64,000 bases of DNA, taken from Actinomycetota bacterium (GTDB taxonomy: Bacteria; Actinomycetota; UBA4738; HRBIN12). Each line of letters starts with the position of its first letter. The first letter of the stretch is position 1. The notes beneath the pieces were generated by a model, which saw nothing but the letters and a program-made list of their open reading frames with translations, was not told the DNA's origin and ran no database searches. The stretch is from NCBI GenBank assembly GCA_035697485.1, contig DASSCU010000033.1, positions 50,169-114,168 of the forward strand, read 5' to 3'. This document shows positions 61,866 to 64,000 of the stretch, one piece after another. Position numbers and translations under genes: made by a program.

Positions 61866-63812
61866 CTACTCCCCGCCTCCGCCGGACACCGAACCGGCGG
61901 GCTGCGACTCCGGCAACTTGTCGATGCGCACCGCGGCAGCCTTGAACTCGGCGGTCCCCGACTTCGGGTCGGTCGCCTCGATCGTGAGCACGTTCGTGTC
62001 GACCTGGTCGGGGAAGTGGAACGTCATGAAGACGAGCCCGGGGCGGAGCGCCTCGTCGACGTGGACCGGCACCTCGACCGACCCCCGGCGGCTCGAGACG
62101 ACGACGCATTCCTCCTCGGCGAGGGCGAGCCGCTCGGCGTCCTCGGGCGAGACGTCGATCGTCTCCCCACGGCGCAGCGGTGACGTGAACGCGCCCGTCT
62201 GCACCCCGGTGTTGAAGGAGTCGAGTCGGCGACCGGTCGTGAGGCGCAACGGGAACTCTTCCGTGAGCTCGTCGACCGGCGGGTCGTCGATCACGATCGA
62301 GAACGGCGCCTTCGCGCCCTGCGCCTCGGGGTCGTCGAACTCCCACAGGCGGGCGTGCAGGAACGTCGTGCCGGGATGCTCCTCGTCGGGGCACGGCCAC
62401 TGGATGCCGCCGAGCTCGTCGAGGCGCTCCCAGCTCATGCCCGCGTGCATCGGGCTGAGGGTGCGCAACTCGTCCCACGCCTCACGCGGTGAGACATCGC
62501 CCCAGCCGGCCCCCATGCGGTTCGCGAGCTGGTTGATGATCCAGATGTCGTCCTTGGCTTCGCCCGGCGGCTGCAGGGCCGCCCGCACCCGCTGCACCCT
62601 GCGCTCGGAATTCGTCACCGTGCCGTCGGACTCGAACGCGCTGTTGGACGCGGGGAACACGACGTCGGCGAGCTCCGCGGTCTTCGTCATGAAGATGTCC
62701 TGCACGATCAGCGTATCGAGGCCTTGCAGCAGCTCGACGGCGTGCTCCTTGTCGGCCTCGCTCGACGCCGGGTTCTCGCCGATGCAGTACACCGCGGTGA
62801 GCTCGCCGCGTTCCATCGCCTGGAACATGTTGGTGAGGTGCCAGCCGTACTTCGGGATGATCGGCGTGCCCCAGGCCGCCTCGAACTTCGCCCGGGCGGC
62901 CGCGTCCTTCTCGATGTCCTGGAAGCCGGCCAGCTTGTTCGGGATCGCGCCCATGTCACCGCCACCCTGCACGTTGTTCTGGCCGCGCAGCGGATTCACG
63001 CCGCTGCCGTACGTGCCGACGTGGCCGGTGAGGAGCGACAGATTGATCAGCGAGAGCACGTTGTCGACGGCGTTGTGGTGTTCGGTGATGCCGAGCGTCC
63101 AGCAGATCGTCGCCCGGTCGGCCTTCGCGTAGGCATGCGCTACCTCGCGGATCACGTCGGCCGGCACCCCGGTCACGGCCTCACCTCGCTCGAGCGTCCA
63201 GTCCATGATCGAGTCGACGTACTCGGCGAACCCGAGCGTGGCCCCCTCAACGAACGCGTGGTGCTGGAGGTCGTTCACGACGATCTCGCGCGCCATCGTG
63301 TTCGACAGCGCGATGTCGGTGCCGACGTCGATGCCGAGCCACAGGTCGCCCCACTCCGCCGATTCCGTGCGCCGGGGATCGACCACGATCAGCTTCGCCC
63401 CGCGGTTGACCGCCTTCAGGACGTGGTGGAAGAAGATAGGGTGCGCGGCTCGAGCGTTCGAGCCCCACAGCAGGATGAGGTCGGTGTGCTCGACCTCCTC
63501 ATATGAGCTGGTACCGCCACCGGCACCGAAGACGGTGGCCAGACCGACCACCGAGGGCGCGTGTCAGGTGCGGTTACAGCTGTCGATGTTGTTGCTGCCG
63601 AGGACCTGACGGCTGAACTTCCCGGCGACGAAGTTCATCTCGTTCGTGGCCTTCGAGCAGCTGAACACCCCCGTGCCCCAGCCGGGGTTGCGGTCGGCGG
63701 CGCGGCGGAGCCCCTCGGCGGCCCGGTCGAGGGCCTCGTCCCAGTTGGCCACGCGCAGCTCGCCGTGCTCGCGAACCATCGGCTCGGTGAGGCGGGTGAG
63801 CGTCGTGCTCAT
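61866..63812 (-). CDS. fdhA: Formate dehydrogenase catalytic subunit, selenoprotein (in-frame TGA)
   Basis: This bis-MGD enzyme oxidises formate. The frame from ATG 63812 is continuous for 648 codons if TGA at 63564-63566 is read as selenocysteine (Sec83). The context NNIDSCNRT-U-HAPSVVGLATVFGAGGG is the active-site segment where relatives have Cys or Sec. A SECIS-like hairpin lies 11 nt after the TGA. Downstream motifs (LLWGSNARAAHPIFFHH, NPLRGQNNVQGGGDMGA, FPASNSAFESDGTVTN) are intact. It lacks the usual N-terminal [4Fe-4S] domain, found in 58900-59922. SD AAGGAG precedes the ATG. A gene caller would split it. Confidence 0.9.
63534..63552 (-). promoter_or_regulatory. Bacterial SECIS element in fdhA
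   Basis: GGTGGTC-GGTCT-GGCCACC on the minus strand forms a 7-bp stem (one G-U pair) with a 5-nt loop, starting 11 nt after the TGA codon. As recalled, the E. coli fdhF SECIS has the same 11-nt spacing and the same apical GGUCU that SelB recognises. Confidence 0.85.
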
Positions 63813-63866
63813 CGACTCGTCTCTCCTTCCGGGTCTGCCGACCCATCGCGGGGTGCGGTCGCCCCG

Positions 63867-63879
63867 TGTCAAGGATTCT
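63867..63879 (-). promoter_or_regulatory. Candidate fdh operon promoter elements
   Basis: On the minus strand TAGAAT (63874-63879) is a good -10, and TTGACA (63867-63872) a perfect -35 for a second, downstream start whose -10 is weak. Leader length to ATG 63812 would be about 25-55 nt. No gene is seen in 63813-64000. Confidence 0.35.
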
Positions 63880-63948
63880 ACGCGGGGCAGGCAGACGAGG
63901 GGCATCCGGAGGAAGGATGGCGGATCCGGGTTGGCCGCCGGGGCGACG

Positions 63949-63975
63949 CCGGTCCATGAAGTGCGCATGGACCGG
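63949..63975. promoter_or_regulatory. 27-bp perfect inverted repeat upstream of fdhA
   Basis: CCGGTCCATG (63949-63958) and CATGGACCGG (63966-63975) form a perfect 10-bp inverted repeat with a 7-nt spacer, about 140 bp before the fdhA start. It could be an operator for the fdh operon, or a terminator of a gene beyond the window. Confidence 0.5.
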
Positions 63976-64000
63976 ATCCCGATCGGCGATCATCCCGACG

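Noticed and set aside
63564..63566. TGA in fdhA as an inactivating nonsense mutation
   Set aside because: It sits precisely at the Sec position, flanking sequence is fully conserved, and a SECIS-like hairpin follows at the correct distance.
1..64000. CRISPR arrays, insertion sequences, integrases, tRNA or rRNA genes
   Set aside because: No repeat-spacer pattern, transposase or integrase reading frame, or RNA-gene signature was found by reading; tRNA detection without a tool is limited.

Overview
The window is about 70% G+C and reads as chromosome of an early-diverging Actinomycetota (high-GC Gram-positive). The evidence is SepF, a DivIVA/Wag31-type protein, DUF3040, a DUF6504/DnaE2 SOS operon, a T-box in front of ileS, an MurE with the DNPR motif for meso-diaminopimelate, and many probable leaderless promoters. 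The class cannot be fixed from this sequence alone. I see no tRNA, rRNA, insertion sequence, prophage or CRISPR array.

Layout. 1-3407 (minus): replicative dnaE (5' part only), rluD, lspA, a DksA/TraR zinc-finger protein and a DUF167 protein. 3425-6922 (plus): a T-box leader and ileS. 6879-25601 (minus): a compact division and cell-wall (dcw) cluster in the order mraZ, small membrane protein, rsmH, ftsL, ftsI, murE, murF, mraY, murD, ftsW, murG, murC, murB, ftsQ, ftsZ, yggS, sepF, yggT, divIVA. Most junctions overlap by 1-14 nt, and the cluster has regulated promoters at mraZ and at ftsZ. 25725-32043: an HNH protein, a MoxR-DUF58-transglutaminase operon (plus), a MerR regulator and a DUF3040 protein. 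32144-37709 (minus): an SOS mutagenesis operon (DUF6504, metallo-beta-lactamase-fold protein, dnaE2, dinB) headed by a perfect LexA box. 37796-44383 (plus): ornithine aminotransferase, DUF402, a membrane protein, a class V aminotransferase, a UDP-sulfoquinovose synthase-like enzyme and a DUF2304-GT2 glycosyltransferase. 44376-47636 (minus): pseudouridine catabolism (psuK, psuG) and membrane proteins. 47701-50513 (plus): a PASTA Ser/Thr kinase and endonuclease IV. 50477-54646 (minus): two different phosphofructokinases, threonine aldolase and a molybdopterin oxidoreductase. 54947-58295 (minus): carbamate kinase, a cyclic 2,3-diphosphoglycerate synthetase-like enzyme and an MBL protein. 58305-63812 (minus): a NAD-linked formate dehydrogenase locus with mobA.

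The most notable observations are as follows. (i) The formate dehydrogenase catalytic gene carries an in-frame TGA at the active-site position, followed by a SECIS-like hairpin with the same apical GGUCU and the same 11-nt spacing that I recall for E. coli fdhF. Its N-terminal [4Fe-4S] domain is encoded in a separate gene two genes downstream. (ii) A LexA-like box and four to five helically phased GTGG boxes lie at the mraZ promoter, which suggests SOS plus MraZ control of the dcw cluster. (iii) A perfect LexA box heads a DnaE2 operon that carries a catalytically intact DinB. (iv) At least eight genes have a TAGRCT-like -10 box placed 6-7 nt before the start codon, indicating widespread leaderless transcription.
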